Counted from the stretch's first letter, positions 43,122 to 52,482 are shown. The stretch: 64,000 nt of DNA from Anaerolineae bacterium (GCA_030425205.1 JAUIAP010000004.1:124001-188000); one strand, 5' to 3'. Notes: a model not told the origin generated them from the sequence alone. Program-made: numbers and translations.

Positions 43122-44315
43122 ATGACCGAAATTATTCTTCCCGTTCTCGACGAAAATGTGACCGAATACAAAATTGCCCAGTGGCTCAAGCAAGTGGGCG
43201 AATCCGTTGTGTTGAATGAGCCGCTGCTTGAGGTTGACACCGATAAAGTGACGATGGAGGTTGTGGCGGCGGCGGCTGGCGTGCTGGGGGAGCAGCTAGT
43301 AGAGGTTGGCACAACGGTGCAGGCTGGCGCAGTTTTAGGAACGATGCGTGTCGATGAGAATGAGGACATTTCGGCCGAATCTCCCCCCCAACCAGCGACC
43401 CCACGCACCACGCCAACCGAAGACATGTCCCGCAAAATGACACCCGTCGTCGCCCGCATGGTCGCCGAACACGATGTAGACATTGCACAAATCGACGGTT
43501 CAGGTCGTGGGGGGCGCGTCACAAAACGAGATGTACAGGCACATTTGGAAACATCGGCCGAAACGCCGCCTGTTCAGAAACCAGTTGCCCCTACACCAGC
43601 TCCAACACCGAAACCAGCCCCTGCACGGCCGATTGCACCAGACTCAACCATCCAACCGCTAACTGGGATGCGTCGCAACATCGCCGAACACATGGTGCGC
43701 AGCTTGCAGACCAGCCCGCACGTTACAACGGTGTTTGAGATCGACTTTGGTGCAATTGCCGAACACCGCAAACAAGATAAGCAGACGTTTGCTAATGAGG
43801 GCATCAAGCTCACCTATATGGCCTACATCATGCACGCAACGGCGAAAGCGTTGCGCCGCTTCCCCTCAGTTAACAGCTCTTTCCGCGAGGAAGGGATCGA
43901 ACTGAAACGGGATGTCAATATTGGCCTGATTGTGGCGGTTGAAGATGGATTATTTGCGCCCGTTGTCCCGCATGCGGATCGACTCAACTTGCGGGGCTTG
44001 GCAGCCAGCATTGAAGATCTTGCAACACGTGGACGCAATGGGCAGTTACAATCGGCCGATCTGCAAAACGGCACGTTCACCATCAGCAATCACGGCTCGG
44101 CTGGCAGCCTCATGGGAACCCCGATCATCTTCCAACCTCAGGCAGGGATTCTCGGTGTCGGGGCAATTGAGGAGCGAGTAAAGGTGATCAAGGGCGCAAT
44201 TCACATTCGGCCGATGGCATATGTCAGTTTCAGCTTCGATCATCGCGTCATGGACGGGGCAACGGCCGATGGGTTTGTCGCCGACATCAAACGTCAAATC
44301 GAGAATTGGGCGTAG
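43122..44315 (+). CDS. Dihydrolipoamide acyltransferase (E2) of 2-oxoacid dehydrogenase
   Basis: A 397-residue E2. Order: lipoyl domain with the modified Lys in EVDTDKVTMEV (near 42), an acidic linker, a peripheral-subunit-binding domain (MTPVVARMVAEHDVDIAQI, near 105-140), an Ala/Pro-rich hinge (near 150-180), and the catalytic domain ending FSFDHRVMDGATADG with the active His and Asp (near 370). It moves acyl groups from lipoate to CoA and forms the core of the complex. It begins six bases after E1. No E3 (lipoamide dehydrogenase) gene follows, so E3 must be elsewhere. Confidence 0.95.
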   Translation: MTEIILPVLDENVTEYKIAQWLKQVGESVVLNEPLLEVDTDKVTMEVVAAAAGVLGEQLVEVGTTVQAGAVLGTMRVDENEDISAESPPQPATPRTTPTEDMSRKMTPVVARMVAEHDVDIAQIDGSGRGGRVTKRDVQAHLETSAETPPVQKPVAPTPAPTPKPAPARPIAPDSTIQPLTGMRRNIAEHMVRSLQTSPHVTTVFEIDFGAIAEHRKQDKQTFANEGIKLTYMAYIMHATAKALRRFPSVNSSFREEGIELKRDVNIGLIVAVEDGLFAPVVPHADRLNLRGLAASIEDLATRGRNGQLQSADLQNGTFTISNHGSAGSLMGTPIIFQPQAGILGVGAIEERVKVIKGAIHIRPMAYVSFSFDHRVMDGATADGFVADIKRQIENWA

Positions 44316-45299
44316 CTATTCGCTCGTTCGCAGGATCGATTGCACCGTGTAATAAGGCTTATCTTGACTTTCGTAGTAGGTGCGGACGAGTAGTTCAGCG
44401 AGCAGACCCATCGCCAAAAACTGCACCGCAATAATGATGAGCAAGACGGCGACGAGTAGTAGCGGCCGACTGCCGATTTGATAGGCATTGAAGGCGGCCA
44501 TGCCACCCATAAGACCAGCCCAAATTTTTCTAGTAGCTAAAGTAAATCCGATCAGAAAGCCAATTACGCCTGTGAACAGCGCAACCGCGCCGAAAAGGTG
44601 CATCGGCCGATCTGCATAGTTGCGCAAAAACAGAATGGTGACCAAATCAACCAAGACACGGAAGGTGCGCGAAATGCCATACTTTGACGTTCCCGCCGCT
44701 CGCGCATGGTGATCGACCGCAACCTCCGCCATCGTAAAGCCTGCATGGTTGACCATCTCTGGGATAAAGCGGTGCATTTCACCATAGAGTCGTAGCTCCT
44801 GCACCACTTCCCTACGAAACGCGCGCAATGAACAGCCACGATCGCGCAACTTGACGCCCGTCGTTCGGGCAATCAAGCTGTTGGCAATTTTTGAGGGAAG
44901 CTTGCGCAAGAAAAAACCATCCTGCCGATTTTCACGCCAGCCATTGACGACATCGTATCCCTCTTCTAATTTGTCCAACAGCTTAGGAATGTCGGCGGGC
45001 GGATTTTGCAAATCAGCATCCAATGTGACGACATAACGACCACGGGCATGATCAAAGCCAGCACGGAAGGCGGCAGTCTGCCCATGGTTGCGCCGAAAGT
45101 TGATCACTACGATACGTGGATCGGCCGATTGTAACGTCGTAAGTAATTCTGAGGTCCCATCGCTACTACCATCATTGACCAACACCATTTCATAATCATA
45201 CGTCGTCCCATCGAGTGCCGCATGAATCGCGGTCACCAGCGCACGTACACTTTCAACTTCATTGTAAATTGGGACGACCACCGTTAAATCTTTTTCCAT
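44316..45299 (-). CDS. Glycosyltransferase family 2, DPM1/GtrB-like, membrane-bound
   Basis: A 327-residue polyprenyl-phosphate sugar transferase. VVPIYNEVESV begins the GT-A fold, and VTLDADLQNPP (near 91) holds the DxD-type metal site. Two C-terminal membrane segments (about 230-260 and 268-300) anchor it. This build matches dolichol/undecaprenyl-phosphate glucosyl or mannosyl transferases (GtrB, DPM1) that load a sugar on a lipid carrier for cell-surface glycans. It ends directly at the E2 stop, convergent with it, and no clear terminator separates them. Confidence 0.9.
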   Translation of the reverse strand: MEKDLTVVVPIYNEVESVRALVTAIHAALDGTTYDYEMVLVNDGSSDGTSELLTTLQSADPRIVVINFRRNHGQTAAFRAGFDHARGRYVVTLDADLQNPPADIPKLLDKLEEGYDVVNGWRENRQDGFFLRKLPSKIANSLIARTTGVKLRDRGCSLRAFRREVVQELRLYGEMHRFIPEMVNHAGFTMAEVAVDHHARAAGTSKYGISRTFRVLVDLVTILFLRNYADRPMHLFGAVALFTGVIGFLIGFTLATRKIWAGLMGGMAAFNAYQIGSRPLLLVAVLLIIIAVQFLAMGLLAELLVRTYYESQDKPYYTVQSILRTSE

Positions 45300-45470
45300 C
45301 CGCGCTCCAAGAAATCCTTCACCCGACTCCTAACGGCTTGCTGAGAAGAATACCGCGGGACTCTTTACGCTCGCTCTGCGGAACCGGGTTACGTTTTCTG
45401 TATTATCCCACATTGCGGCCTGCACTTCCCATTCGCTCACACTACGGCTGTGTTATAATGTCGTCCGCTT

Positions 45471-46457
45471 ATGACCATTTCTGTTATTGTCACCGTCAAA
45501 AATGAAGGGGAAGCGATTCGGCCACTGCTCGACTCGCTGACCTACCAGACACTACTGCCGCATGAAGTCGTCGTGTCTGATGGTGGTTCCACCGATAACA
45601 CGCTTGATATTTTGCGTGAGTATCAAGACTATTTGCCGCTCAAGATCGTCTCGGCACCCGACAGCAACATTAGCCAAGGGCGCAACATTGCGATTGCGGC
45701 GGCAACAGGCGAGATTATTGCGGCAACGGATGCGGGTGTTGTACTTGCCCCACGCTGGGTGGATGAGATTACGCGGCCGATTCGTGAAGGATCGGCCGAT
45801 GTCGTCAGCGGCTGGTTTGAACCCGATCCGTATACAGATTTTGAAGTGGTGATGGGCGCGACCGTGCTGCCCGCTGTGGCCGATGTGGAGCCAGAGACAT
45901 TCTTGCCGTCAAGCCGCTCTATTGCATTTCGCAAAAGCGCATGGGAACAGGTAAACGGTTATCCAGAATGGCTCGATTTTTGCGAAGATTTGCTCTTTGA
46001 TTTTGAGTTGCGTGCGGCGTATGGGTCGTTCCCGTTTGCCGAAAAAGCGGTCGCCTACTTTCGCCCACGCTCAACGATGCGAGCATATGCCAAGCAGTAC
46101 TATCTTTACGCCCGCGGCGATGGCAAAGCAGACTTATGGCGCAAGCGGCATTTTATACGCTATGTGACCTATTTGATTGGGTTGCCATTTGTTCTTTGGC
46201 GGATTGCGATTGGGCAGAAAGACGGCTGGGTGTTACTGATTGGGGGATGGCTTGCCTATTGCCAGCGACCATATGCACGCTTATGGCATAACACAACGGG
46301 CTGGAACCCGCCAGCTCGCCTCTGGGCATTCGGGCTAGTGCCGCTTATACGCTTTGTCGGGGACGGGGCGAAGATGGTTGGTTATATGGTGGGTGTGGTT
46401 TGGCGGCTTCGTCGGAGCTGGGCGGACCATCGTGTGGACGACGTAAATCAGTCGTAA
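45471..46457 (+). CDS. Glycosyltransferase family 2
   Basis: A 328-residue GT2 enzyme. ISVIVTVKNEGEAIRPLL and VVVSDGGSTDNTLDIL (near 35) are the nucleotide-sugar binding strands; ATDAGVVLAP (near 84) holds the DxD-like motif; FCEDLLFDFELR (near 170) gives the catalytic acidic residue. One or two C-terminal hydrophobic segments suggest membrane association. TATAAT at 45454-45459 lies 11 bases upstream of the ATG, with no ribosome site. The last 113 bases overlap the end of the convergent histidine kinase gene. Confidence 0.88.
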   Translation: MTISVIVTVKNEGEAIRPLLDSLTYQTLLPHEVVVSDGGSTDNTLDILREYQDYLPLKIVSAPDSNISQGRNIAIAAATGEIIAATDAGVVLAPRWVDEITRPIREGSADVVSGWFEPDPYTDFEVVMGATVLPAVADVEPETFLPSSRSIAFRKSAWEQVNGYPEWLDFCEDLLFDFELRAAYGSFPFAEKAVAYFRPRSTMRAYAKQYYLYARGDGKADLWRKRHFIRYVTYLIGLPFVLWRIAIGQKDGWVLLIGGWLAYCQRPYARLWHNTTGWNPPARLWAFGLVPLIRFVGDGAKMVGYMVGVVWRLRRSWADHRVDDVNQS

Positions 46458-47976
46458 GGTGAGACCGACGATTTGGTGGCCCATGCAGCGGCAGTGTGAC
46501 CTCAAATTGGCTGCCCGACCCGACCTCACTCGTCACGTCAATCGAGCCGCCGTGCATATCGACAAACCCCTTGACAATCGCTAAACCCAACCCTGTTCCG
46601 ATCGCATACTGTTCATTGTCTTTGACACGATGGTAGGGTGAGAAGATCGTTTCGAGATCGTCCTCTGGTATTCCGTAGCCCGTATCCATCACAAAGACCT
46701 TGATCTGCTCTTCATCATGGGTCGTCCAAACATGAACGCGACCGCTTTCGGGTGTATATTTCACCGCGTTTGACAGCAAATTTTCAAACACACGTCGTAG
46801 CCGCGCTTCATCACCGTACATCAAAATGGGGGCTGCCGAGGGAACGACGGTGAGCGCGAGCGATTTTTTTTCCGCTTGGGGACGCAATGTTGCACTAATC
46901 TCATTGAGCATTCGTGAGAAATCATAGTGCTGATAGGTCAATGATGGGCGATGTCCTAACTGCATGCGTTCAATTTCAACAATATCCATCACCATATCAG
47001 TCAATGCTTTTTCACTTTGCAAAATCGTCTCCAGCATGTGCAGACGACGTTCAGCAGCAATGTCTGGCGAACGTTGCATCAACTGGGCATAGAGCCGAAT
47101 CGCCGAAAGCGGCGTTTTCATATCGTGTGAGAGCACGGCTAAGAACTGATCCTTTTGAGCATTTAAGTTTGCCAAATCATCATAGGCACTCCGCAACTCA
47201 GTCGTGCGTTCTGCAACGATATCTTCTAGTCGCGCCATCTGCGCCTGTGTATTGCGCACGTAGACGCGCATTGACACACTGGTTAAACCGATTGGTAGCG
47301 CAAAAATGAAGACACCCATGAGGCCTAGCTGATCCAACGCCAGTGCGAATAATCCGCCAACCACAGCACCAAGAATGACATTTTGTGTAATAAGCCAGCT
47401 ATGTTTGTGATATAGCGTAAGAAGTTTCTCATCGCCACGACGCAATCGAACGATGGAAAGCACTAAAAACGCACTCACCTGTGCATTGACAAAGGCGGCA
47501 AGAAACCAGCCAATCGCGTGTTGTATTGCACTTGCACCACTGGGGGTCATCAGTTCGAGCGTCAAACCCCCACTAATGCCCGCCAGCGACCATGTTCCCA
47601 AGTTAAACACAAACATTTGGAAGACAGATTTTGGCTGTTCAGAAGGTCCGAAATATCGTTTGAGTGCAAAGCCAAATGATGCGCTGACGGCAATCAACGG
47701 AACCGCCCCGATGCCAAAAATAGCGGCTGCTGCGAGCCAAATTGCGAAACTAACTTCAGCACCATTGTCGCTGAGAACTTCAGAAAAAACCGTCGTAGTC
47801 TGCAATGCTGCGGCGACAACAATGAGGGTGACCAACAAGACAAGGTTTTTATGGCCTGAAAATTGAATGGGGTAAAGGAAGGGCAGAGCAAGTGAGCAAA
47901 CACCAATTACGCCAATGACGCCAATGACAATTGAACTAAATTTGATTGGTTGTTGACTGACTGTTTGTTGGTTCAT
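46345..47976 (-). CDS. Membrane histidine kinase
   Basis: A 543-residue sensor kinase. The first ~250 residues hold about seven to eight membrane segments (a MASE-like sensing part). A coiled coil leads to HisKA with the phosphorylated His in AVLSHDMKTPLSA (His 284). The ATPase domain shows the N box RRVFENLLSNAVKYTP, the G1 box DTGYGIPEDD and the G2 box GTGLGLAIVKG. No response regulator gene is adjacent, so it is an orphan kinase. The polar tail of about 40 residues after the ATPase domain is encoded antisense to the GT2 gene and may have grown by loss of an earlier stop. Confidence 0.92.
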   Translation of the reverse strand: MNQQTVSQQPIKFSSIVIGVIGVIGVCSLALPFLYPIQFSGHKNLVLLVTLIVVAAALQTTTVFSEVLSDNGAEVSFAIWLAAAAIFGIGAVPLIAVSASFGFALKRYFGPSEQPKSVFQMFVFNLGTWSLAGISGGLTLELMTPSGASAIQHAIGWFLAAFVNAQVSAFLVLSIVRLRRGDEKLLTLYHKHSWLITQNVILGAVVGGLFALALDQLGLMGVFIFALPIGLTSVSMRVYVRNTQAQMARLEDIVAERTTELRSAYDDLANLNAQKDQFLAVLSHDMKTPLSAIRLYAQLMQRSPDIAAERRLHMLETILQSEKALTDMVMDIVEIERMQLGHRPSLTYQHYDFSRMLNEISATLRPQAEKKSLALTVVPSAAPILMYGDEARLRRVFENLLSNAVKYTPESGRVHVWTTHDEEQIKVFVMDTGYGIPEDDLETIFSPYHRVKDNEQYAIGTGLGLAIVKGFVDMHGGSIDVTSEVGSGSQFEVTLPLHGPPNRRSHLTTDLRRPHDGPPSSDEAAKPHPPYNQPSSPRPRQSV

Positions 47977-48184
47977 GCCAATACGTCTTACATGTACATG
48001 ACGAAGCTGCTCGTCGGTGCATTTTTGACTAAGGTTCCAATTATTCCCTAGCCGTTAGTTGATACTTCTATGCATATTAGATCGAAATGGCGGGTTCTCA
48101 ATGGGACATGGGTACTAACAAAGGGAGTTTGGTGGGATAGATAGACCGTTTTGTGAGAGTTTGCAAGATAAAACGCAAGTGTCG

Positions 48185-48586
48185 TCATGTTGGGAGCTGG
48201 TATAGTTCAATTAACACACCACCTGTGCTTTGTGGATGGATAAACGCAAATTGCGTGCCATCGGGATGCTGCTTGGGAGTCTCATTGAGTAGCCTTGCAC
48301 CCGCTTGGGCAAGGTGCGCAAGTGTGGCAGCAATATCATCCACTTCGAGACAAAGATGATGAATGCCGGCACCGCGTTTGTCGATAAAGCGTTGCACACC
48401 ATTGTCTTCAATCGGCCGAACCAACTCCACATGGGCATCCCCTGCGCGATAGTAGGCGACTTCAACCCCCTCATCTTCTACGATGCGCTTTTTGTCAAGT
48501 GGTAAACCCATTAGCTCTCCCCAAAAGTGTACCCCTGCTCCCATGTCGTTCGTTGCAATTGCGATATGATTAATTTTGATTGTCAT
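48185..48586 (-). CDS. mce: Methylmalonyl-CoA epimerase
   Basis: A 133-residue VOC-fold enzyme. KINHIAIATND gives the first metal His, AHVELVRPIEDNG the Glu/His strand, HHLCLEVDDI the second-module His and GVLIELYQL the last Glu. This ligand pattern is that of methylmalonyl-CoA epimerase, which interconverts the R and S forms on the way from propionyl-CoA to succinyl-CoA. It fits a window rich in branched-chain and odd-chain acyl-CoA breakdown. No mutase or carboxylase lies nearby. TATAAT seven bases before the ATG suggests a leaderless mRNA. Confidence 0.88.
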   Translation of the reverse strand: MTIKINHIAIATNDMGAGVHFWGELMGLPLDKKRIVEDEGVEVAYYRAGDAHVELVRPIEDNGVQRFIDKRGAGIHHLCLEVDDIAATLAHLAQAGARLLNETPKQHPDGTQFAFIHPQSTGGVLIELYQLPT

Positions 48587-48593
48587 GCTTTAC

Positions 48594-48623
48594 ATTATAC
48601 GCACTATCGTTGATTCATGTCAC
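48594..48623 (-). promoter_or_regulatory. Promoter of mce, probably leaderless
   Basis: On the minus strand GTGACA (48623-48618), 18 bases, TATAAT (48599-48594), then seven bases to the ATG at 48586. No ribosome site fits between them. Confidence 0.7.
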
Positions 48624-48809
48624 AATGAAAATAACGCAAATTATACGGGTATTGTTGTGCTATTTTGTGCGTTGAACTTGTATTAATCTATGATGTTACC
48701 TAGAATGTTACTCGTTCAAGTATTGAAGTAGTGTCTCGATAATCAAGTAGTAGCAATTATTTTTTGTATTGATAAATCGTCAGTTTGACGACTGCCTTAT
48801 TAGGCATTG

Positions 48810-48856
48810 TTCACGTTTGCGAACGTGAATAATTGCAATTCGATCCAATCGAATTG
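48810..48856. other. Two perfect palindromes in a 516-base gene-free gap
   Basis: TTCACGTT (48810-48817) pairs with AACGTGAA (48822-48829), and CAATTCGAT (48836-48844) pairs with ATCGAATTG (48848-48856). The gap 48587-49102 is AT-richer than its surroundings. Short open frames on the minus strand (for example 48780-49016) show no family features, so I do not call a gene there. Confidence 0.5.
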
Positions 48857-49067
48857 TATGGGTTGTGTAGTAGATTGGTGTTTCGACAGCGAGGTAGTAG
48901 CCGTCTGTCAACTTCGGGATCATCCATCCCAGCATAACACCAATCCCAATTGTGGCGGCGCGTGCATGGCATCGTGATGTCACGGCATGATGTCGTTGCA
49001 CGGGAGAAAAGCTCATGGGCTGGGGCGGTATCTAATAATCTAGTGGCTAAGCCGCTAAAATTCACAT

Positions 49068-49097
49068 AAAATAGGGGACAAAATTGTCCCCTATTTT
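49068..49097. terminator. Strong hairpin directly before the MFS gene
   Basis: ATAGGGGACA (49071-49080) pairs perfectly with TGTCCCCTAT (49085-49094), extended by A-T pairs to 13 bp, with a TTTTTAATT run on the plus strand. It ends five bases before the MFS ATG. It may terminate something from the left or attenuate the MFS transcript. Confidence 0.7.
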
Positions 49098-49102
49098 TAA
49101 TT

Positions 49103-50359
49103 ATGGCACCTGTCGCGAAAACATCATCCTCCCCTCTTGCCTATCCCAACTTCCGTTGGCTATGGATGGGGCAAACCATTTCCACATTTGGGGAGCGATT
49201 TACAGTCATTGCCATTCCCTTACTCGTCTACGATCTGACAGACTCTCCGTTTCAATTAGGCTTGGCCTTTATTGTACAAACGCTAGCCATCTTGCTATTT
49301 GGCTTGTGGGCCGGTGCGCTGAGTGACCGTTGGAACCGGCAACTGACGATGATTTCGGCCGATGTTGTTCGCGCCCTCCTCGTTTTAACTATCCCCTTCG
49401 TTCTGCTATTTGACGTCCCCACACAAGTAACTGTCTATCTTGTCTATTTCGTCAGCTTTTTTATCACCACCGTCACCCAATTTTATGCGCCTTCTAAAAT
49501 GAGTACGATTCCGCAAACGGTTCCCAAGTCACAGCTCTTGGCCGCCAATTCACTCGATCAAGGCACGATAAAACTGGCGGAAGTTATTGGCTATGCGGCG
49601 GCGGGTTTGCTGATTGCTGCCGTCGGTGTGCGGTATGCCTTTTTTATCGATTCGGCGACCTTTTTTCTTTCGGCCGCATTTATCTCTCAGCTAAGACTGC
49701 CCAAAACAAATTCTGATGTGACGAAGCACGGCTCGATTACGCAAAGTATTCGCGCAGGGTTTGACATCATTCGCCAATCTCCGATTTTGCGGGCGACCGT
49801 TATATTCAGTGCCATTGCGCCAATTGGAATCGGCGCCGTATTCCCGCTACAAGTCATTTTCACGCGCGACATCATCCTCGTTGGGGAGGCCGGCTACGGT
49901 TTCTTGCAATCGGCCATTTCATTTGGGGTGGCGATTGGGATCACGGTGATTGGAATTTTCTTTAGCTCGGTTCCACGGGGTCGCCTGTTGAGCTATGGCA
50001 CAACCGCGTTTGGGCTTTTCCATTTGATCGGCGTACTCGTTCCCATCTGGGCGATGCGCGAATTGGGGTTGACTGGGTATTCTGTATTGGCGGTTGCCGT
50101 GCCGTTCTTTGTTGCGCTGGCAATTGCTAACGGCGCGATTTTTTTGGGCATTCGCACCATCGTGCAGGAAAACACGCCAAATGCGGCGATTGGGCGCGTT
50201 TTCAACGTGCTACAAGTGGTCAGCAACATCGCATTTGCCGTCGGGATGGCATCATCGGGACTGGTAAGCTACTTTGGAGCCACCTTGTTAATTGTCATGT
50301 GGATGTGTTTCATGACAACGGTTGGATTTGGCGGAATTCTCTGGAAAGATTTGCGTTAG
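49103..50359 (+). CDS. MFS transporter (drug/siderophore efflux-like, DHA3 type)
   Basis: A 418-residue transporter with about twelve membrane segments. WMGQTISTFGERFTVIAIPL opens the first segment, and GLWAGALSDRWNRQLTMIS (near 75) is the conserved A-like loop between segments 2 and 3. The long central loop and second half match the DHA3/enterobactin-exporter-like group (MFS_3). Substrate unknown; export is likely. No ribosome site is visible because a terminator-like hairpin ends five bases before the ATG, which is unusual and may mean attenuation or a transcript that starts inside the hairpin. Confidence 0.88.
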   Translation: MAPVAKTSSSPLAYPNFRWLWMGQTISTFGERFTVIAIPLLVYDLTDSPFQLGLAFIVQTLAILLFGLWAGALSDRWNRQLTMISADVVRALLVLTIPFVLLFDVPTQVTVYLVYFVSFFITTVTQFYAPSKMSTIPQTVPKSQLLAANSLDQGTIKLAEVIGYAAAGLLIAAVGVRYAFFIDSATFFLSAAFISQLRLPKTNSDVTKHGSITQSIRAGFDIIRQSPILRATVIFSAIAPIGIGAVFPLQVIFTRDIILVGEAGYGFLQSAISFGVAIGITVIGIFFSSVPRGRLLSYGTTAFGLFHLIGVLVPIWAMRELGLTGYSVLAVAVPFFVALAIANGAIFLGIRTIVQENTPNAAIGRVFNVLQVVSNIAFAVGMASSGLVSYFGATLLIVMWMCFMTTVGFGGILWKDLR

Positions 50360-50485
50360 TGCTATCCACCAAAACGCAGCTCCCCTGCACATTTCGTTCG
50401 CAAAATGTCGTCCAAAACTGTATATTCCCACAGCTTTTCAAGCAAAATGCACACAATTTGCACAAATCAATTTTGAGGAAACGTA

Positions 50486-51577
50486 ATGAAGAAAGTATTG
50501 ATTCTAGGCGCAGGAAAAATTGGGGTCATGATCGGCACACTGCTGTCATATCCTGAAGAAGTGGGAATCGCCTATGAAGTAACTGTCGCTGACCAAGATG
50601 AGGCAGCGTTCGAAAAATTTCCCGCCATGCTCCAAGAGCGTGCGGTTAAACTAGATGTAAGCAATGGGGAACAGCTTGCAGGGCTAATGTCAGCACACGA
50701 TGTTGTGATCAATGCGCTACCATTTTTCTTGACGGAGACGGTGGCAACGGCGGCTGCAGAAAACGGTTGTCACTATTTGGACTTGACTGAAGACGTGAAG
50801 AGTACAAAGCGGGTGCGTGAGCTGGCCGATTCGGCCGATTCCGCCTTCATCCCACAATGTGGTCTTGCGCCCGGCTTTATCTCAATCGCCGCCTATGATG
50901 TTGCCCAACGCTTTGACACCTTACGTGATGTCCACATGCGCGTCGGCGCACTGCCCCAATACCCCTCCAACGCGCTCAAATATAATCTCACATGGAGCAC
51001 AGACGGGTTGATCAACGAATATCTGCACCCGTGCGAGGCGGTCGTCGATGGAAGTCTGACCACTGTTGCCCCACTGGAAGGGTTGAACATCTTTTCACTT
51101 GACGGGACTGAGTACGAATGTTTCAATACTTCTGGTGGTCTTGGTTCGCTGGCTGAAACGTTGGCTGGAAAAGTTGAGAATCTAAACTATAAGAGCGTGC
51201 GTTATCCCGGCCACAACACCATTATTCGCATGTTGCTGCACGATTTGCGTTTAGGGCGCGACCCTGGTTTGATGAAACAGATTTTGGAAAACGCGATCCC
51301 TGCGACGACACAAGATGTGGTCTTAGTCTATGTCAACGTTGTCGGTACGAAAGGTGGTCGTCTATTGAAAGAGACATACACGCGCAAAATCTACAACCGT
51401 GAAATTGCGGGCCAGCGTTGGAGTGCCATCCAGATCACGACAGCCTCTGGTATTTGCGCCGTGCTTGACCTGCTTTGTGAAGGAAAACTGCCGCAAAAAG
51501 GGTTTGTCAAACAGGAAGAAATTCCGTTCAAGCTGTTTATCGAAAATCGGTTTGGCAAAAATTATCACTTTAATTAG
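50486..51577 (+). CDS. Saccharopine dehydrogenase-family protein
   Basis: A 363-residue NAD(P)-dependent oxidoreductase. KKVLILGAGKIGVMIGTLL is the N-terminal Rossmann motif, DVVINALPFFLTETVA (near 72) and CHYLDLTEDVKSTKRV (near 95) follow the lysine dehydrogenase/saccharopine reductase pattern, and QCGLAPGFISIAAYD (near 128) is the family loop before the C-terminal substrate domain. Members include lysine-6-dehydrogenase, saccharopine reductase and carboxynorspermidine synthase; the exact one is not decided here. GAGGAAACGTA precedes the ATG. It stands alone. Confidence 0.85.
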   Translation: MKKVLILGAGKIGVMIGTLLSYPEEVGIAYEVTVADQDEAAFEKFPAMLQERAVKLDVSNGEQLAGLMSAHDVVINALPFFLTETVATAAAENGCHYLDLTEDVKSTKRVRELADSADSAFIPQCGLAPGFISIAAYDVAQRFDTLRDVHMRVGALPQYPSNALKYNLTWSTDGLINEYLHPCEAVVDGSLTTVAPLEGLNIFSLDGTEYECFNTSGGLGSLAETLAGKVENLNYKSVRYPGHNTIIRMLLHDLRLGRDPGLMKQILENAIPATTQDVVLVYVNVVGTKGGRLLKETYTRKIYNREIAGQRWSAIQITTASGICAVLDLLCEGKLPQKGFVKQEEIPFKLFIENRFGKNYHFN

Positions 51578-51633
51578 TTATCACGTAATCAAAATTTCGA
51601 CTGCAATAGGACTACACACTTGATTGATTTGTT

Positions 51634-51699
51634 GCCACGAATTGACACGAATTACACGAATTGAGCGATCTTATTCGTGAAATTGGTGAAATTCGTGGC
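51634..51699. repeat. Imperfect palindromic repeat of CACGAATT units
   Basis: GCCACGAATT, ACACGAATT and ACACGAATT on the left face ATTCGTG and AATTCGTGGC on the right (inverted). It forms a large imperfect hairpin between the saccharopine-dehydrogenase-family gene and scpA. Such CACGAATT repeats are found in intergenic DNA of diverse bacteria and are probably mobile or slippage-derived. Confidence 0.65.
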
Positions 51700-51768
51700 T
51701 CACTTTCTTTACGTGCGTAAGTCATATGCGACATACTGAAATTTTGATTACCTAGAATCCCAAATCTT

Positions 51769-52482
51769 ATGACTGTTGAACTCGCTCTCCCCACTTTCAC
51801 TGGCCCGCTTGACCTATTGCTGCATCTCATCGAACGCAACGAGATGGATATCACCGTTGTCTCATTGGCAAACGTGGCGGCGCAATATATGGCGCAAGTT
51901 GAACAAATGAAGGAGGGGAAAGTGGGACAGTTGATCGACTTTATCGCAGTTGGGGCGCGGCTGATGGTGATCAAGAGTCGCGCACTGCTGCCCGTCGCGC
52001 CCACGACCATGGTGGATGAAGATGAGGAAGAAGAAGATTCGGCCGAAACGCTTCTCCGTCAGTTGCGACTTTATAAAGCGTTCAAAGAGATCGCCGAATT
52101 CCTGACCGAACGCGATGAGCAAGGTTTTCGCACCTATTTACGACTCGCCCCACCGCCCAAAGTTGATGCGTCGCTGGACTTGAGCCGCGTAACCCTTGAG
52201 GGAATGCGCCTAAAGGTGCTTGCAGCCGTCGCACGCATGCAGTTACGTGAAAATAGCGTCTCCGTCGCCGCACCGCGCAAGATCACGATTGAGGGACAGA
52301 TCGAAATGTTGCGCAAGGCGATCAAGAAGAAAAATCTTGGGTTTGGGGAACTACTTTCAGAAGAAACGACGCGCACAGAGCTATCGGTGACGCTGTTGGC
52401 GGTCCTGGAGATGATCAAGCGTCATGAGGTCAATGCATCTCAGACGGAGATGTTTGGGCCGATTGAGATTGCAAAGGCGTAG
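51769..52482 (+). CDS. scpA: Segregation and condensation protein A
   Basis: A 237-residue kleisin that bridges the two SMC heads in bacterial condensin. LPTFTGPLDLLLHLIERNEMD is the ScpA N-terminal signature; VGQLIDFIAVGARLMVIKSRALLP (shortened: ARLMVIKSRALLP, near 65) follows. An acidic linker (DEDEEEEDSAETL) and the C-terminal winged helix (TRTELSVTLLAVLEMIKR) complete it. scpB, often adjacent, is not present here. A TAGAAT box lies ten bases before the ATG, and no ribosome site is evident. Confidence 0.95.
   Translation: MTVELALPTFTGPLDLLLHLIERNEMDITVVSLANVAAQYMAQVEQMKEGKVGQLIDFIAVGARLMVIKSRALLPVAPTTMVDEDEEEEDSAETLLRQLRLYKAFKEIAEFLTERDEQGFRTYLRLAPPPKVDASLDLSRVTLEGMRLKVLAAVARMQLRENSVSVAAPRKITIEGQIEMLRKAIKKKNLGFGELLSEETTRTELSVTLLAVLEMIKRHEVNASQTEMFGPIEIAKA

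Noticed and set aside
48780-49016. Possible small gene on the minus strand in the 516-base gap
   Set aside because: No ribosome site, no recognisable motif, and it runs across two perfect palindromes; more likely chance.
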